Assembly: GCF_009831575.1 (NCBI RefSeq)
Contig: NZ_WUUT01000007.1
Span: 1 to 64,000 of the forward strand
DNA: 64,000 nt
Source: Halovenus carboxidivorans
GTDB lineage: Archaea > Halobacteriota > Halobacteria > Halobacteriales > Haloarculaceae
Direction of reading: 5' to 3'
Of this stretch, positions 61,683-64,000 are shown piece by piece. A model generated the notes under the pieces. It saw nothing but the letters and a program-made list of their open reading frames with translations. It made no database searches and was not told the origin of the DNA. A program made the translations under genes and the position numbers. The first letter of the stretch is position 1. Each line of letters begins with the position of its first letter.

Positions 61683-62108
61683 TTAGCTGCGTCTCTCGAT
61701 GAGATACCGCACCTGAGGGAGGGTGTTCGAGGGTAGTTCGTCGGGTGCGGCCCACCGTTTCGCGATCACACCCTCTGTCAGGTTCGGGCTGGCCGCCGTC
61801 ACGAGGACGCAGTCGTAGACCGAGCAGAGGGAGATGGTCATATCGCGGCTGGTGTGGGCGTACCAGAACCGGCTGACTCGCTCGCCGACGGCGCTTTGAC
61901 ACTGCAGTTCCTCGGCCAGCTCCCGCCGTAGCGCCGCGGGCCGAGACTCGTTGGCTTCGATTCCGCCCCCGGGAAGCGTCCAGAAGGGCGTGCCGTCGCC
62001 GTGACGCTCCTTGACGATGAGTGTCCTGTCGCCACGGGTCAACAGCGCCTTCGCGCTCTCTCTGATACGTGGACGCGGCGCCGGTTGGCGTTCGGTTCGG
62101 CTGGACAT
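61683..62108 (-). CDS. Nudix hydrolase
   Basis: This 141-residue protein has the Nudix box GGIEANESRPAALRRELAEELQ (about 48-69), with all catalytic Glu in place; the last Gly of the motif is Gln. It begins AKALLTRGDRTLIVKERHGDGTPFWTLPGGG. It hydrolyses a nucleoside diphosphate linked to an unknown moiety. Sits between the epimerase and a membrane protein gene. Confidence 0.93.
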   Translation of the reverse strand: MSSRTERQPAPRPRIRESAKALLTRGDRTLIVKERHGDGTPFWTLPGGGIEANESRPAALRRELAEELQCQSAVGERVSRFWYAHTSRDMTISLCSVYDCVLVTAASPNLTEGVIAKRWAAPDELPSNTLPQVRYLIERRS

Positions 62109-62353
62109 ACCCCGCTGGTTTCCCGTGCTGGTACTAAAGTACAGACCGTATACAGTCGTCGACCCGACAGCCGCGGAACCTGTCTCGTGGCTCGACGTTC
62201 GCCACGGCTGCGGCCGCGATCACGGCGGTGACGGCGTTCGGCGCTGCTGTCCCGCTCGACGACGAGTAGATTCTATGTACCACTCGGTCTCGGAACCGAT
62301 AGCGGGCCATTACTAAACGGTGACGAGCGCAACGATAGGACGAATACACTGTT

Positions 62354-62656
62354 ATGACGTGGGTTCGACAAACGCAGACCGTAGCGGGGTTCGAGGCACA
62401 ACAGGACCGGTTCAGGCTCTTCGTCGTGACGCTTGTCGTCTTCCTGAGTGCGCTTCCGATCGTGTTCTGGTCGCTCGACGAGTTCTCGTGGCGACGGTAC
62501 TTCGTGCTCGGGTTCGTCTGGTTTCTCATCACCAGCGAGGTGTTCGCGCCGGCGGAACCCGAGGCGGTGTGGTGGCGGCGACTGCGCTGGGTGAAGGCGG
62601 CCGGTTGGCTCGTCCTGGCGTATATCGTCAGCGAACGAGTTGCCGCGGTCGTATAA
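62354..62656 (+). CDS. Small membrane protein of unknown function (100 aa)
   Basis: This 100-residue protein has two to three hydrophobic helices (about 20-40, 48-63, 78-98; VVTLVVFLSALPIVFW, YFVLGFVWFLITSEVFAP). The loop after helix 2 is WWRR-rich. No family recognised. Convergent with DUF1616 with a 25-nt gap. Confidence 0.78.
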   Translation: MTWVRQTQTVAGFEAQQDRFRLFVVTLVVFLSALPIVFWSLDEFSWRRYFVLGFVWFLITSEVFAPAEPEAVWWRRLRWVKAAGWLVLAYIVSERVAAVV

Positions 62657-62681
62657 ACGGGATGGACGTTTACCGGCGCAA

Positions 62682-63680
62682 TCAGTTACCGCCGGTCGGG
62701 ACATCGACCCAGAGGTGGACGCTCCGGTAGGCGGTTTCCGTCGCCGGCGTCTGCTCGTCCGGCGGTGAACCGACGTACAGCAGATAGGTCAATCGGAGAT
62801 TCGTGCCCGACATCTCCGGGTCGAGCGAGCGCTGCTCTCGAACGGTTTCGCCGTTTTCGACTGACACCCGGAAACTGTCGACCCGCTCTGCTTGCTGGCG
62901 GTTCCCGTTGGAATCGAGTGATTCGACCAGCGTCACGACGGTGTACTCGACGGGCCGTCCCTCGTTGTTCGTCACTGTGACCTGGATGCGCTCGGACTGT
63001 GTTGGCGTGAGTTCGTCGGGATAGTCGTCGGCGGTCAGTTCGCCGGTCTCCGGATCTTCTGTCACGAGTCCGAACTCGGTGAACTGTTCGCCGCGATCGG
63101 TCTCCAGCACCGCGACGCCGATACCAGCACCGGCGACGACGAACCCGATCGCCAGCAGGACGCTCAACCCCGTCCGCAAGTCCAGTTCGCCCGACCATCT
63201 TACCGAGTCGCGGGACAGATCCGCCGGCAGTGGATCGAACCGCTCCCAGGGGAGTACCTGCCGCCTCCGGACTCCGGCGATCACCGTGAGCACGACTGTG
63301 GTCAGTCCGGTGGCCCCGAGCATTCCGGCGGACTGAACGCCGACCCCGACGAATACCAGCCCCAGTCCGAGAAGCGGGACCAGACAGAGACTCATCCCCA
63401 CGCCGAGCAGCAACCGCTCGATGACGGTAATTTGTCCGGCGTCCTCACCGACAGTCGGTTCGAAGACCTCGGTAATGGTTTCCTGGCCGCGCTCGCGGGG
63501 GAACAACCCGCACACGAGCGCGTACCCCGGCGCGAACAGCAACGCGGCGACACCGAGCGGTCTGCGGCCGGGAACGTCACCGACGACGCCGGCAGCGACA
63601 CCGAGCGTGTACAGTCCCAGCAGACCGACGGCAAGCAGATCGATCGGGAAAGACGATTCGGATTCACCACGGTAGGACAT
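62682..63680 (-). CDS. DUF1616 membrane protein
   Basis: This 332-residue protein has an N-terminal membrane part with two pairs of helices (about 12-28, 40-60, 85-125), a short cytoplasmic stretch and another helix near 175-195, then an external beta domain (about 200-330; IQVTVTNNEGRPVEYTVVTLVESLDSNG). This is the DUF1616 layout, usually found beside glycan and S-layer genes in haloarchaea. The ATG at 63680 is preferred to 63707. Confidence 0.9.
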   Translation of the reverse strand: MSYRGESESSFPIDLLAVGLLGLYTLGVAAGVVGDVPGRRPLGVAALLFAPGYALVCGLFPRERGQETITEVFEPTVGEDAGQITVIERLLLGVGMSLCLVPLLGLGLVFVGVGVQSAGMLGATGLTTVVLTVIAGVRRRQVLPWERFDPLPADLSRDSVRWSGELDLRTGLSVLLAIGFVVAGAGIGVAVLETDRGEQFTEFGLVTEDPETGELTADDYPDELTPTQSERIQVTVTNNEGRPVEYTVVTLVESLDSNGNRQQAERVDSFRVSVENGETVREQRSLDPEMSGTNLRLTYLLYVGSPPDEQTPATETAYRSVHLWVDVPTGGN

Positions 63681-63891
63681 ACTCCGGGCAATCCTCCCGT
63701 TACACAAAATTACTCACTCCCTACCACGCCCGCGGCCGCGTTGATTTCGTCCGTGGTCCCCACCGGCGGGTGTCTGGCCCCTCCTGGCTACCGTCGACCG
63801 ACGTACTGGCGGCCGTCGGTCCGGGCCGCGACGCCGGGAAGGGAGTGCATAGTAATGACCCCCACTGCCGACGGTTCCGGTGTCCGTCTGT

Positions 63892-64000
63892 ATGGAACTC
63901 AGTGTCGTCATTCCGACCGTCCGCCCGCGCTCGGAGATCGAAGCGATCGAGTATCTCGACCGCTGCCCGTTCGAGGACTACGAGGTGATCGTCCGGGACG
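63892..64000 (+). CDS. Glycosyltransferase family 2, N-terminal fragment (runs off the window)
   Basis: The first 36 residues (MELSVVIPTVRPRSEIEAIE..., then FEDYEVIVRD) match the start of GT-A glycosyltransferases: SVVIPT, then strand VIVRD leading to the DD motif. The gene is cut by the window end. It supports a surface-glycan locus with the epimerase and DUF1616. Confidence 0.75.
   Translation, partial: MELSVVIPTVRPRSEIEAIEYLDRCPFEDYEVIVRD

Noticed and set aside
1-64000. tRNA, rRNA, insertion sequences or integrase genes
   Set aside because: None was recognised on reading; no terminal inverted repeats or transposase motifs were seen, so the 48-60 kb patch is not shown to be a mobile element.

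Overview
The window is a high-GC chromosomal segment of a halophilic archaeon (class Halobacteria). Evidence: strongly acidic proteins, an Orc1/Cdc6 initiator, transcription factor B, leaderless promoters with TATA boxes about 25 nt upstream of start codons, Tat and lipobox signals, and many families known mainly from haloarchaea (Hvo_1808 surface proteins, HalOD1, DUF7344-type winged helices). The genus cannot be told from the sequence. No rRNA, tRNA, CRISPR array or transposase was seen.

0-14 kb: an orc1/cdc6 gene starts at the left edge, directly behind an origin-recognition-box-like 20-mer (4-23). Next come a DMT exporter, a long photolyase/cryptochrome, a Tat-exported DyP-like protein, a thiolase plus Zn-ribbon/OB pair, an NrtS-like protein, a MOSC protein, a 56-residue zinc finger, a Baeyer-Villiger-type monooxygenase and an HSL-type esterase. 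The intergenic space 13379-14106 carries an AT-rich stretch and three more copies of the box, two of them identical over 20 nt to the one at orc. There is no initiator gene beside them, so this looks like an orphan origin or an Orc-binding locus.

14-40 kb: mostly ordinary genes. They are a five-PAS/GAF histidine kinase, two Hvo_1808-type surface proteins, an SDR, a P450, an ABC exporter, a Tat lipoprotein hydrolase, an MBL hydrolase, hyuAB, a run of small redox genes (RIC di-iron repair, sulfite-oxidase-like, DUF488, DsrE-like, DCC thiol oxidoreductase), an RND transporter and a 7TM histidine kinase.

40-48.4 kb: a catabolic cluster (class III CoA-transferase, thiolase, Zn-ribbon/OB protein, amidohydrolase, FAH-type hydrolase, TatD-like hydrolase, beta-propeller protein, DoxX protein) with a TetR regulator in its middle. 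Three promoters in this cluster, and no other place noticed in the window, carry the inverted repeat TTTTAC-N6-GTAAAA or a one-base-shorter version. This reads as a local TetR regulon. Both thiolases of the window appear to lack the canonical nucleophilic Cys and are paired with DUF35 proteins, which suggests Ltp2-type retro-aldolases rather than true thiolases.

48.4-60.6 kb: a regulatory patch of small genes with AT-rich spacers. It holds five winged-helix proteins of one DUF7344-like family, a TFB, a HalOD1 protein, a DUF7511-like protein, other HTH proteins, a Tat-signal gene cut by an in-frame TGA, and several inverted-repeat operators. 60.6-64 kb: NAD-dependent sugar epimerase, Nudix hydrolase, DUF1616 membrane protein and the start of a glycosyltransferase, which is the beginning of a surface-glycan locus.
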